Source: Alcanivorax sp. S6407 (GTDB taxonomy: Bacteria; Pseudomonadota; Gammaproteobacteria; Pseudomonadales; Alcanivoracaceae). From it: a DNA stretch of 64,000 nucleotides. The position numbers were made by a program, and so were the translations under genes. The stretch spans positions 186,001 to 250,000 of the forward strand of contig NZ_JALKBH010000001.1 in NCBI RefSeq assembly GCF_023016115.1, in the 5' to 3' direction. Positions within the stretch are counted from its first letter, which is position 1. Every line of letters begins with the position of its first letter. This document shows, piece by piece, positions 1 to 9,900 of the stretch. The notes beneath the pieces were generated by a model. That model saw only the letters and a program-made list of their open reading frames with translations. It did not search any database and had not been told where the DNA came from.

Positions 1-977
1 CCGTTCACTTCCACAAAGGAACCCCGTGCCACGTTATGCGGGTGTGAAGGGGCTTCTTCAATGCTCAGCACCGGTGCAAAACAGACATCGGTACCTTCCA
101 TGAGTTCACACCACTCATCCCGGGTTTTCTGCTTGATGACGGCCGCCAGTTTTTCCTTCATTTCTGGCCACTTCGGCGGGTTCATCTGGTGGCCAAAGTC
201 TTCTGCCGGCAGTTCGGCAATACGGCACAGCTCGGCATAGAACTGTGGCTCGATACTGCCGATGGAAACGTATTTGTTGTCAGCGGTTTCATACACTTCG
301 TAGAAGTGGGCACCGGAATCCAGCATATGGGTGCCGCGCTGGTCAGTGAACAGCCCCTGGGACTTGAGGCCATAGAACATGGCCATCAGTGCGGCAGAGC
401 CTTCCACCATGGAGGTATCTACAACCTGGCCTTCTCCGGAGCGCTGGGCTTCCAGGGCAGCACAGACCAGCCCGAAGGCCAGCATCATGCCGCCGCCACC
501 GAAATCACCCACCAGATTGAGGGGGATGGCAGGTTTTTCACCGGCACGGCCCATGGCGTGCAGGGCACCTGAGAGGGAAATGTAGTTCATGTCGTGGCCG
601 GCGGCCTGAGCCAACGGGCCGGTCTGGCCCCAGCCGGTCATGCGGCCATACACCAGCTTGGGATTGCGGGCCATACATTGCTCGGGGCCGATACCCAGTC
701 GCTCGGTGACACCGGGGCGGAATCCTTCGAAGATACCGTCGGCGGTTTCACACAGCTTGAGTACGGTTTCGATACCTTCCGGTTTTTTCAGATCCAGTGC
801 CAGGTTCTGGCGGTTGCGGAACAATACGCTGTGGCCAATGGCTGAATGGGGGTTGCCGCCGGGGCGATCCACGCGGATTACGGTGGCGCCCATGTCAGCC
901 AGCATCATGCCGCAGAAGGGGCCGGGACCGATGCCGGCCAGCTCGATGAAAGTCAGTCCGTGAAGAGGGCCTGTCAT
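1..977 (-). CDS. Alpha-methylacyl-CoA racemase (CoA-transferase family III), 3' end outside window
   Basis: The product isomerises the alpha-methyl centre of branched acyl-CoA thioesters, or belongs to the related CaiB/BaiF CoA-transferases; racemase is favoured. The translation from ATG 975-977 (MTGPLHGLTFIELAGIGPGP) has the family N-terminus, the motif AGHDMNYISLSGAL holding the catalytic His of this family and VGDFGGGGMML holding the catalytic Asp. About 325 codons are present and the gene runs off the left edge, so the last ~10-15% is unseen. The ribosome-binding site is weak. In a hydrocarbon degrader it would feed methyl-branched acids into beta-oxidation; that role is inferred. Confidence 0.9.
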   Translation of the reverse strand, partial: MTGPLHGLTFIELAGIGPGPFCGMMLADMGATVIRVDRPGGNPHSAIGHSVLFRNRQNLALDLKKPEGIETVLKLCETADGIFEGFRPGVTERLGIGPEQCMARNPKLVYGRMTGWGQTGPLAQAAGHDMNYISLSGALHAMGRAGEKPAIPLNLVGDFGGGGMMLAFGLVCAALEAQRSGEGQVVDTSMVEGSAALMAMFYGLKSQGLFTDQRGTHMLDSGAHFYEVYETADNKYVSIGSIEPQFYAELCRIAELPAEDFGHQMNPPKWPEMKEKLAAVIKQKTRDEWCELMEGTDVCFAPVLSIEEAPSHPHNVARGSFVEVN

Positions 978-1057
978 AGAGAGTTTTCCGTTGTCTGGTG
1001 TCAGATCGGATACCGGCAACGGGCTCGCACCCAATGAGGGGGCCAATGATGCCTGGG

Positions 1058-1663
1058 TTACAGGTATCCCTGTTCTCGTAGTGTGTTGCGCAGGGCAGTG
1101 CACTGACTCTTGGCAATCACCGCCATGTTATTGGCTTCGTGGGTGGTTGCTACCCCGGTCCAGATCGGGCTGCCTTGTGAATTGATCAGTTCGGCACCGT
1201 GCTGGCGAAGCGCTTCAGGGATGTCGGCCTTTTTCAGGTCGCCACCAATGCCTACCTCCCAGGTGGGGGGAAGGCTGCCTGGAGGCTGATTCATGGCATT
1301 GAGCTGGTTCACCGGTTGCGGTGGCTCGGCGGCATCAATCAGCAGGTGTGTCAGTTCCACTACCAGAATCCGGTCTACGCCGGTTTCCTGCGCCCAGTCC
1401 AGAATGCGTTGTTTTCCGCCTTCATACCATAGCGGTAATTCCTGATGGCTGAGCAAAACGGTCAACGAATTATCGGAAAATATATCCCTGCAGGTCAGCT
1501 CCCAGGTTTCCCGCACGCTGCCTTCGGGAGTGTGGGCAACCAGCAAAAGCCGGTTCTGTGCCGGAAAGGCTTCCTCACTGGTATAGCGGGTGGTGACATC
1601 AGTGGTGCGTGCGCACCCGGCCAAGAGCAGGGCTGGCAGCAGTGCCGCGAAAAGGGAACGCAT
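1058..1663 (-). CDS. Putative lipoprotein of unknown function
   Basis: This 201-residue protein has a lipoprotein signal peptide with lipobox LLAGC (Cys17), so it is probably anchored in the outer membrane and faces the periplasm. I do not recognise the mature domain. It has an alternating strand/helix pattern (NRLLLVAHTPEG, VDRILVVELTHLLID) and two further cysteines (Cys58, and one near the C-terminus), which could form a disulfide. The general plan (lipobox, then a compact alpha/beta domain whose core strand carries paired hydrophobics) resembles the lipoprotein at 12150-12788, but I see no clear residue identity. The gene lies upstream of the racemase gene on the same strand, about 80 bases away, so co-transcription is possible. 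Confidence 0.7.
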   Translation of the reverse strand: MRSLFAALLPALLLAGCARTTDVTTRYTSEEAFPAQNRLLLVAHTPEGSVRETWELTCRDIFSDNSLTVLLSHQELPLWYEGGKQRILDWAQETGVDRILVVELTHLLIDAAEPPQPVNQLNAMNQPPGSLPPTWEVGIGGDLKKADIPEALRQHGAELINSQGSPIWTGVATTHEANNMAVIAKSQCTALRNTLREQGYL

Positions 1664-1998
1664 GGCGGATCTCCGGTTTGATTCTTTGCACAGTGTAGCA
1701 GTGCATGTTGAGCGTCACAGTAAATTCACGACAGTTTTGCTTTGGCTGAAACACAGTGCGACGAGGCGGTATCGGCGTCGCTGTCTGAAATTGGTTCATG
1801 CCTTTTTTCATAAGGCGTTGCCCAAGTGTGGGCGATGCCATTGGCAGGTAACAGAAGTTCACACACCTTTAACCTAAAGAGTTAAGTAGCACGCCGGCAC
1901 AACATTTCCATAACGCAAAGCCACGGTAACTCAATTTTTTTTGGCTGCCCCTCCTATTCTAATGATTGCACTGTTCATTCATACCCAAGGGGGTAGTC
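1664..1998. other. Divergent intergenic region upstream of the OmpA-family gene
   Basis: These 335 bases separate the leftward lipoprotein gene from the rightward porin gene and should hold both promoters. It is AT-richer towards the right (T-run near 1936-1943, TATTCTAAT near 1953-1961, a plausible -10 region). No gene, array or strong hairpin is evident. Confidence 0.4.
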
Positions 1999-3093
1999 AT
2001 GAAAGGATGCATGCGCATCAGCGCATTGGCAGCCGGCGTGATGCTGGCAACACAAGCCATGGCCGCTGACGATAATGCCGAACCAACCCGCCAATACCTG
2101 GCGCCGATGATGCATTACCTGATTCTCGATGATGACCGGGATATCTCCAGCAAAGGACTGGGTGGCGGCTTGATCTACGGTCGCCAGCTATCAGAGCACG
2201 TTTGGTGGGAGACGGAAGGTGCCGGCTATGGCCTGGATACCGGAGTCGATGACGTTACCGACTTCTTCCAGTACAGCCTGGGCACAGGCCTGGCTTACGC
2301 TTTTGGCGATCGAGAAGGTTTTACGCCGTTCGTTCTCGCCCAGATTGGTGCCAATTACAACGATGTGGTGCCGGACGATGACGATGGAATCAACCTGATG
2401 GCCAACGTGGGGTTGGGCGCAGTGACTGGGCCGATTTTTGATAACGGTCTCAAACTACGCTTTGAAGGCCGTTACATGTATGACGACTTTGATGGCGTGG
2501 TCGGCACGCTTTCCGAGGATGAAGGTGGTTTCAATGACTGGCGCCTTTCTCTGGGTCTGGAAATTCCGCTGGGTGTAACTCGCACCGTGGAAGTGGAAAA
2601 AATCGTCTACGAGACTCGCGAAGTGGAGAAAGTAGTCGAGAAGGTGGTTGCTGAAGCCGATAGCGATAACGACGGCATTTCCGACAGCCGTGATATGTGT
2701 CCCAACACCCTTGCCGGCGGCAAAGTGGACGGCCAGGGCTGTCTGCTCAAGAACCAGACCATCTCCTTCAACAATATTGGCTTTGAGTTGAACTCCGCGA
2801 AGATTACCGCCGTCTCCCGTCCGACCCTGGACAAGCTGGCCGAATCCCTGAAGTCGCAGACCGATTTCAGTGTCGAGATTGCCGGCCACACCGACAGCAG
2901 CGGTTCCGCTGAATACAACGAAAACCTTTCTGACCAGCGTGCCAACGCCGTTCGTGAATATCTGATCGAGCAGGGTGTGGCGGCTGAACGTCTGACGTCC
3001 CGTGGATACGGTGAAGTGGATCCGGTGGCCAGCAACGAAACGGCATCCGGCCGCGCCATGAACCGCCGTGTTGAATTCCGCGTCAGCGAATAA
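1999..3093 (+). CDS. OmpA-family outer membrane protein with one TSP3 motif
   Basis: The protein is a predicted outer-membrane beta-barrel tethered to peptidoglycan. From ATG 1999 (preceded by AAGGGGG) it has 364 residues: signal peptide 1-22 (AMA/A cleavage), a barrel of alternating strands to about 190, a Val/Glu-rich stretch with repeated EVEK/VVEK, one calcium-binding thrombospondin type 3 motif (DSDNDGISDSRDMCP), and a C-terminal OmpA domain. In that domain Asp299 (AGHTDSSG) and Arg314 (SDQRANAV) are 15 residues apart, as in the peptidoglycan-binding pair of E. coli OmpA. An in-frame ATG at 1966 would add 11 residues ahead of the signal peptide and is unlikely. It lies 11 bases before a TSP3 lipoprotein gene, so both are probably one transcript ending at 4581-4606. 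Confidence 0.92.
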   Translation: MKGCMRISALAAGVMLATQAMAADDNAEPTRQYLAPMMHYLILDDDRDISSKGLGGGLIYGRQLSEHVWWETEGAGYGLDTGVDDVTDFFQYSLGTGLAYAFGDREGFTPFVLAQIGANYNDVVPDDDDGINLMANVGLGAVTGPIFDNGLKLRFEGRYMYDDFDGVVGTLSEDEGGFNDWRLSLGLEIPLGVTRTVEVEKIVYETREVEKVVEKVVAEADSDNDGISDSRDMCPNTLAGGKVDGQGCLLKNQTISFNNIGFELNSAKITAVSRPTLDKLAESLKSQTDFSVEIAGHTDSSGSAEYNENLSDQRANAVREYLIEQGVAAERLTSRGYGEVDPVASNETASGRAMNRRVEFRVSE

Positions 3094-3104
3094 GGAGACA
3101 AAAG

Positions 3105-4553
3105 ATGAACAGTTCCGTGAAAATCATCTGTGTTGTTCTGCTGGGCGCCCTGATGGGCATGGGCCTGGCAGGGTGTGAAGCCGATGGCGATGGCAGCAGT
3201 AGTGGCAATGTGGGTATCAACCCCAACAGCCGCTCCCTGGACCAGGATGGCGATGGCATTCCTGACAATGTGGACAACTGCCCCCTGAATGCCAATGCCA
3301 TGCAGGAAGATCAGGATGGCGATGGTATCGGTGATGTGTGTGACGATGACCGTGATGGTGACGGCACCCCTAACGATACCGACAACTGTCCTCTGGTGGC
3401 CAATCCGGGGCAGGAAGATACCGATATGGACGGTATTGGTGATGCCTGTGACATGAACAATGACCAGGACAACGACGGCATTGACGACGGCATCGATAAT
3501 TGTCCCGCGATCTTCAACCCTGAGCAGGGTGATGTAGACAGCGACGGTATCGGCGATGTCTGTGATGACGATGCAGACAATGACGGTGTACCCAACGACA
3601 CCGACAACTGCGTCTTCACTGCCAACGCGGATCAGCTGGATAGTGACAGCAATGGCATCGGCGATGTCTGTGAAGGTGATGTGGATGGTGACACCATTCC
3701 GGATGATCAGGATAACTGTCTGAACACTCCGAATACGGACCAGGCGGATGCCGATCTGGACGGTATAGGTGATGTCTGTGATGACGATCGTGACGGCGAT
3801 GGCGTACCGAATGGCACCGATAACTGCCCGCTGGCTGCCAATGCTGATCAGGACGATGCTGACAACGATGGTATCGGTGACGTATGTGATCCGGATGGCC
3901 CCGGCGGCGATCCGACCGACACTGACGGTGACGGTATTCCGGATGCATCAGACAACTGCCCGATGATCCCCAACGCAGACCAGCTGGACTCTGATGGCGA
4001 TGGTACCGGTGATGTGTGTGACGCGACCTTCGATTGTACTGACAACTACGTTCCTTTGACGGATGCCAGTTATACCGCCAGCGGTGATGTGCTGGGTGTG
4101 TGTCTGGGTTGCAGCGTCGATGATCCGGAGCTGAGCATTGATGCAACCAACGTTACTTTCGCCCAGCTGAATATCGGTGCGGCGCTGGTTTACGGTGGTG
4201 CGGCGCTGTCTGTCGATGCCATCAACACCAGCAACGACATCACTGAAGCGGAAATCGGTTTTGTGGTCAGCGATCCGAGTTCCCAGCTGCTGAACGCGGA
4301 GCTTCTGGGTAACTTCACCACGATCCGTTTCTATAATGATGGCGTGGAAGTTGACAGTGCTGTGGTCGGTGGTGGTCTGCTTGACCTGGATCTGCTGGGT
4401 ATTGGCGCCAATACCGACCAGCGCTTCCTGGTAGCACCGAACCCGGGTGTGGCATTTGACTCGGTACAGCTGGACTATGCCGGCTTCGTGAATGCCAACA
4501 AGACCTTCCGTGTCCACGATGTTTGCGTGAGTGCCCCTGTGGCGATACCGTAA
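3105..4553 (+). CDS. Thrombospondin type 3 repeat lipoprotein, 7 DNC motifs
   Basis: This 482-residue lipoprotein (lipobox LAGC, Cys24) consists of about seven acidic TSP3 calcium-binding repeats (DxDxDGxxD...DNCP) over residues ~45-305, followed by a beta-rich C-terminal domain of ~170 residues starting CTDNYVPL and containing CLGCSVDDPELSID. TSP3 repeats wrap around Ca2+ and pair cysteines, so the N-terminal part should be a rigid, calcium-stiffened stalk. The C-terminal domain is shared with the protein at 6975-10337, which marks the two as paralogues. The gene follows the OmpA-type gene by 11 bases. Function is unknown; a surface stalk or adhesin is inferred. The repeated, skewed base composition explains long meaningless antisense reading frames here. 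Confidence 0.9.
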   Translation: MNSSVKIICVVLLGALMGMGLAGCEADGDGSSSGNVGINPNSRSLDQDGDGIPDNVDNCPLNANAMQEDQDGDGIGDVCDDDRDGDGTPNDTDNCPLVANPGQEDTDMDGIGDACDMNNDQDNDGIDDGIDNCPAIFNPEQGDVDSDGIGDVCDDDADNDGVPNDTDNCVFTANADQLDSDSNGIGDVCEGDVDGDTIPDDQDNCLNTPNTDQADADLDGIGDVCDDDRDGDGVPNGTDNCPLAANADQDDADNDGIGDVCDPDGPGGDPTDTDGDGIPDASDNCPMIPNADQLDSDGDGTGDVCDATFDCTDNYVPLTDASYTASGDVLGVCLGCSVDDPELSIDATNVTFAQLNIGAALVYGGAALSVDAINTSNDITEAEIGFVVSDPSSQLLNAELLGNFTTIRFYNDGVEVDSAVVGGGLLDLDLLGIGANTDQRFLVAPNPGVAFDSVQLDYAGFVNANKTFRVHDVCVSAPVAIP

Positions 4554-4580
4554 ACTGCATCACGGAAACAGCAAAAGAGA

Positions 4581-4606
4581 AGGGAGCCCTTGGGCTCCCT
4601 TTTTTT
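4581..4606 (+). terminator. Rho-independent terminator after OmpA/TSP3 unit
   Basis: A perfect 9-bp stem AGGGAGCCC / GGGCTCCCT with a 2-base loop is followed by six T. It ends the ompA-TSP3 transcript. A second small hairpin (4609-4621) follows at once; see the repeat entry. Confidence 0.9.
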
Positions 4607-4608
4607 GT

Positions 4609-4621
4609 GCCGCTTCGCGGC
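4609..4621 (+). repeat. Post-terminator hairpin GCCGC-TTC-GCGGC
   Basis: A 13-nt palindrome lies three bases behind the T-run of the terminator. The same hairpin recurs behind four other terminators in the window: 10390-10402, 32727-32739, 37709-37721 (mirrored, behind the leftward gltA terminator) and 58138-58150. Only the loop bases change. Confidence 0.75.
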
Positions 4622-4738
4622 AGTCCCGAGTTAACTGGCACGTCCATATCTTCATAGCACCACTCCTCGGATGTGGATTGGCCCGCCCAATCTGAACAGG
4701 TACTCTTGTATCAGGATGAGGACATAACGGGGGTATCC

Positions 4739-6832
4739 ATGCGACTAGGTCTGATGTTGATTTTTAGCCTGTGGTTAGCACTGCTGGCCGGTTGCGACTC
4801 TCCTGAACCCGAAGTCGGGGAAGCGGTCTCCACCTTCGAAAACTATCAGGACACCGGAGACCTGTCTGACCTGCGTGAGAGAGGCTATATCCGTCTTCTT
4901 GCCCCACGTTTTGACGAGCCTTCCGGTCTGCCCCGCGACGGCATTCCCAGCGAGGACTATCAGCTGCAGGCGGAAGCCTTCGTGCGTTCCCTGAACATGG
5001 AGCCGCGCTGGGTATATGCCGATGATTTTGATCAGCTGGATGAACTGCTCAATGCCGGCAGCGCCGACATCATCGTGACCAATTATTCGGTTACGGACAC
5101 CAGAAAGAAAACCCTGGCGTTTTCAACGCCGGTCAATTCGGTCCAGGAGAAACTGGTGATTCCGGCAGCCCTGGCAGATACGCCCGTGTCTGAAATGGAG
5201 ACACTGGTCATTTCGGTACCCGCCGGGACGGCCTATCAGGAAACCGCGGAGAAACTGGCTCGTCGCCATGAGCATGTTTCGGTGGAAGTGATGGACAGCA
5301 ACCTTTCCGATGAAGAACTGGTCGCTGCAGTGGCCAGTGGCGAATTGGCGGCTACCATTGTCGATAGCAATATGCTGGATATCTTGCTGGACAACCAGGA
5401 CGTTTCCAATGCCGCTGTAGCGGGTCCGGTAGTCAACCGAAAGCGTCGTATTGCGTGGGCGGTGCGCAAGGATAGCGCTGAGTTGCTGGACAAGATAAAC
5501 CAGTACATCACCAGCGAGCGTGTCATTACCTCCGTGGATCAGCCGGAGTTGAGAGACTGGGAGGCGATACAGAAGAAGGGGGTATTGCGAGTGATTACCT
5601 CCAACAACCCGGCCAGTTACTTTATGTGGCGCGGGGAGTTGATGGGGTTTGATTACGAACTCATTCGGCACTTTGCCAAGCAGCATCGTCTGCGTGTCAG
5701 TGTGAAAGTGAAGGAATCGCCTTCTGCCATGTTCGAGGCCTTGCAAGCCGGCGAGGGCGATGTGATTGCGGCGTCCATGACCCATACGCAGGAGCGTGAG
5801 CAACAGGGCTGGATGTTCAGCAAGCGTTATCTGGAAATCAATGAGCAACTGATCGGCCGCGCGGATGACACTCCGCTGGAGAGCCTTGAAAATCTGGCAG
5901 GGCGGGCTGTGGCGGTGAGCCCTGACAGTGCTTTCCTGGAGACCTTGACCGCCTTGAAGCAGGACGGACTGGCTTTCGACATTATCACCGTGGAGGGTGT
6001 GACCACGGAGCAACTGATTGATGCCGTTGCCCATGGGGTGTACGACCTGACCATGGCTGACAGTCATTTGGCGGCCATGGAAGCCACCTACCGCGATGAT
6101 ATTGCCGTGCTGTATCAGTTCGAGCCAGCCAAGGACATCGCCTGGGGATTGCGCCCTGAGCAGCAAACCCTCAAGGCGCAGTTGGACAAATACATTTCCC
6201 GCAATTATCGCGGCTTGTTCTATAACGTGACCTTCAATCGTTATTTCAAGGAAAAGAAAACCATCGCCAATCACGTGGAATACCGGATAACGGCGGGCAA
6301 GGAAATTTCGCCGTTCGACGATCTGGTCAAAGACGAATCCCTGAAGTATGGGCTCGACTGGCGGCTGATTACCTCGCAGATGTACCAGGAGAGTCGCTTC
6401 AATCCCAAGGCCCGCTCCTTCGCCGGGGCCCAGGGGTTGTTGCAGGTGATGCCACGGACCGGGCGTCAGTTCGGCTACAGCAACCTGACCAACCCGCAAA
6501 ATGGGGTGGAGGCCGGCCTGGCGTATATGGATTGGCTTGAGCAGCGCTTCCCGGCACGACTGGATCTGGCTGAAAAGCTCTATTTCACCCTGGCTGCCTA
6601 CAATGCCGGCCATGGCCATGTGGAAGATGCGCGGCGTCTGGCCGAGCGTATCGGCAAGGACCCGGACAAGTGGTTCGGCAATGTGGAGCAGGCCATGTTG
6701 CTGCTTTCCAAGCCACAGTATGCCCGTCAGGCCCGCTATGGCTACGTGCGTGGATCAGAGCCTGTGAAGTATGTTCGGGAGATCAAGAACCGCTATCTGG
6801 GATATGTGGAGGCGCTTGGGGAGAGCTCCTGA
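4739..6832 (+). CDS. MltF-like lytic transglycosylase with two tandem solute-binding domains
   Basis: The product should cleave peptidoglycan glycan strands to 1,6-anhydro ends at the outer membrane. From ATG 4739 (behind CGGGGGT) it has 697 residues: lipobox LLAGC with Cys19, a first SBP_bac_3-like domain at ~38-255, a second starting RDWEAIQKKGVLRVITSNNP at ~268-505, and a C-terminal SLT domain with catalytic Glu551 (MYQESRFNP), GAQGLLQVMP and AAYNAGHGHV. E. coli MltF (518 residues) has one such sensor domain, so this form is longer by about one domain. The first SBP copy is the more divergent. The sensor domain is thought to bind muropeptides and gate activity; what the extra copy binds is unknown. 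It stands alone between the two TSP3 genes. Confidence 0.88.
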   Translation: MRLGLMLIFSLWLALLAGCDSPEPEVGEAVSTFENYQDTGDLSDLRERGYIRLLAPRFDEPSGLPRDGIPSEDYQLQAEAFVRSLNMEPRWVYADDFDQLDELLNAGSADIIVTNYSVTDTRKKTLAFSTPVNSVQEKLVIPAALADTPVSEMETLVISVPAGTAYQETAEKLARRHEHVSVEVMDSNLSDEELVAAVASGELAATIVDSNMLDILLDNQDVSNAAVAGPVVNRKRRIAWAVRKDSAELLDKINQYITSERVITSVDQPELRDWEAIQKKGVLRVITSNNPASYFMWRGELMGFDYELIRHFAKQHRLRVSVKVKESPSAMFEALQAGEGDVIAASMTHTQEREQQGWMFSKRYLEINEQLIGRADDTPLESLENLAGRAVAVSPDSAFLETLTALKQDGLAFDIITVEGVTTEQLIDAVAHGVYDLTMADSHLAAMEATYRDDIAVLYQFEPAKDIAWGLRPEQQTLKAQLDKYISRNYRGLFYNVTFNRYFKEKKTIANHVEYRITAGKEISPFDDLVKDESLKYGLDWRLITSQMYQESRFNPKARSFAGAQGLLQVMPRTGRQFGYSNLTNPQNGVEAGLAYMDWLEQRFPARLDLAEKLYFTLAAYNAGHGHVEDARRLAERIGKDPDKWFGNVEQAMLLLSKPQYARQARYGYVRGSEPVKYVREIKNRYLGYVEALGESS

Positions 6833-6974
6833 GGGCCTCCTCTGCGTATGCATACCGTTAATGCTGGCAAAATGCCCTTCTGACCGCCTGGTCATGATAC
6901 AGGGCTGCCATTCCCCCAAAACCGGAGTGTATATAAGGAAATCGGCTTAGTATTTTTATCCAAAGGACATGGAT

Positions 6975-9900
6975 ATGTCATTTCCTGCATATATGCATAA
7001 AACATCGGGTTCCAGACTGCTGTTGCTTTCTCTGCTGGTAGCCGCGCTTGCTGCCTGTAAGGCGGATGGCGACGGTTCTCCTCCTGGCAGCACCGCAGGT
7101 GTCACTCCCAACCTGGCCACGTTGTGCCCGGGCTTGCCGGGAGAAACCAACGATGCGGACAACGATGGTATTGGTGATGCCTGTGACCCGGATCCGGATG
7201 GGGACGGCATTCCCAATCAAAGCGACAACTGCCCGCTGGCCAATAACCCTTCCCAGAGTGATCTCGACGGTGACGGCGACGGCGATGCCTGTGATGACGA
7301 CCGCGATGGCGACGGCGTCAACGACGACGTGGATAACTGTCCTTCCAACGCCAACCCGGGGCAGGAGAACCAGGATGGCGACAGCCTCGGGGATGCCTGT
7401 GATAACGACACCGATGGCGATGGTGTCCTCAATACCTCAGATAACTGCCCGCTGACTGCCAACCCCGATCAGATCGATACCGACGGTGACGGTGCCGGGG
7501 ATGCCTGTGATTCGGGGGCGGATGCTGATGGAGATGGCGTTGATGACGGCGTCGATAACTGTCCTGCGGTGCCGAATCCCGCCCAGACCGATACCGATAC
7601 CGACGGCCTTGGTGATGCCTGTGACAACGATGATGATGGCGACACCATCGAGGATGGTTCCGATAACTGCCCGTTGACGTTCAATCCGCTGCAGCTGGAT
7701 ACCGATGGTGACGGCAACGGTGACCTCTGTGATTTCGATCTGGACGGCGACGGCATTGTTGATGTGACCGATAACTGCCCGCTGCTGCCCAACCCGGGGC
7801 AGGAAGACGTGGACGGCGATGGCCTTGGCGACAATTGTGACCCGGATGACGATAACGACCTGATTCTGGATCCACTGGATAACTGTCCGCTGGTGGCCAA
7901 TCCGCTGCAGCTGGATAGTGATCTGGATGGGGAAGGGGACGCCTGTGACACTTTCACCGATACCGATGGTGATGACGTAGCCAATGACGTGGACAACTGC
8001 CCGCTGATTCCCAACCCGAATCAGACTGATACCGATAATGATGGACAAGGGGATCAGTGCGACCTGGATGATGATGCAGACGGTATTCCGGACCTGGTGG
8101 ATAACTGCCCGGCTGACGCGAACCCTGGACAGGAAGATACCGATAACGATTTTATTGGTGATGCCTGCGATACCGATCTCGATACCGACGGTGATGGCAT
8201 TGATGATGGTGTCGACAATTGCCCGGCTGATGCGAATCCCCTGCAGCTGGACACCGATCTTGATGGCCTCGGCAATGCCTGCGACCCGGACAACGACGGC
8301 GACGGGGTAGATGACGGTAGCGATAACTGCCCGCTGATCAGCAACACCGACCAGGCCGATACGGACGGCGATGGCATCGGCGATGCCTGTGACCTGCTCA
8401 CCGACAGTGATGATGACCTGATTGCGGATGCTCTGGATAACTGCCCGTTCAATGCCAACCCGCTACAGGAAGACCGCGACCTGGACGGTATCGGTGATGC
8501 CTGTGACGAGGACATCGACAACGATGGCGTGCTGAACGGAGCTGATAACTGCCCCAACAACGCCAATGCGGATCAGCTCGATAGCGATACGGATGGTATC
8601 GGTGACGCCTGTGATGGCGACGCAGATGGCGATCTGGTCATTGATGAGATTGATAACTGCCCGTTTGTCAGCAACACCCTGCAGACCGATCAGGATCTTG
8701 ATGGCATTGGTGATGCCTGCGATGACGACCGCGATGGCGATGGCGTGGCGAACGCCACGGATAATTGCCCCATCATGGCCAATGCGGAGCAGGGCGACAA
8801 CGATGCTGATGGTGACGGCGATGTCTGTGACCTGGACGATGATAACGACACCGTGTTCGATCTGCTCGACAACTGTCCGCTGACCGCCAATACCGATCAG
8901 GCCGATAGTGATTTTGACGGGACCGGCGACGTGTGTGACACCAATACCGATTCCGATGGCGACCTCATTGAGGACGGCGCTGATAACTGCCCGGCTGTGG
9001 CGAATCCGCTGCAACTGGATACCGATCTGGATGGTGCCGGCGATGCCTGCGACACGGATGACGATAATGATGGTGTCGAGGACGGCAGCGATAATTGTGC
9101 GCTGATCACCAATGCTTCCCAGGCCGATGCGGATGGTGATGGTATTGGCGATGCCTGTGATCCGCTAACGGATACCGATGGCGATCTGATTGCCGATGCC
9201 CTGGACAACTGTCCGCTCAATGCCAACCCGCTGCAGACCGACCAGGATCTGGATGGCGTTGGCGATATCTGCGACAGCGACCGTGACGGCGACAACGTGG
9301 ACAACCAGATCGACAACTGTCCGACCATTCCCAATCCGGATCAGGCCGATGCTGACGGTGATGGCCTGGGCAACCTCTGTGACTCGGATCTGGATGGTGA
9401 TGGGGTGGCAGATCTGGGTGATAACTGTCCGTTGACCGCCAATGCTAACCAGAGCAATAACGACGGTGATCTGCTCGGGGATGCCTGTGATCCGGATGAT
9501 GATAATGATCTGGTCGCGGACGTTCTGGATAACTGTCCGCTGACGGCCAACACCCTGCAGTTTGACGCCGACCTGGATGGGATTGGTGATGCCTGTGATA
9601 CCAACACCGACAGCGACAGTGACGGTATCCAGGATAGCGAAGACAACTGTCCGGCGGATGCCAATCCGGGCCAGGAAGATGCCGACAATGATGATATCGG
9701 TGATGCCTGCGATACCGATGCCGATAACGACGGCGTGGATGACGGCGTGGATAACTGCCCGAACACGGCCAACTCGAATCAGGCAGACGTGGATCTGGAT
9801 GGTGCCGGCGACGTCTGTGATGCCGAGTTCACCTGCAGTGGCACCGGGGGGAACGGGTATGACCCGCTGCTGGCGCCAACTGCCACTGCGTCAGGTGAAG

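Noticed and set aside
7217-9772. Long open frames on the minus strand and other plus frames across the TSP3 genes
   Set aside because: They come from the periodic GAT/GAC-rich calcium repeats; translations are low-complexity Ser/Pro or Met/Thr strings without start signals or family motifs.
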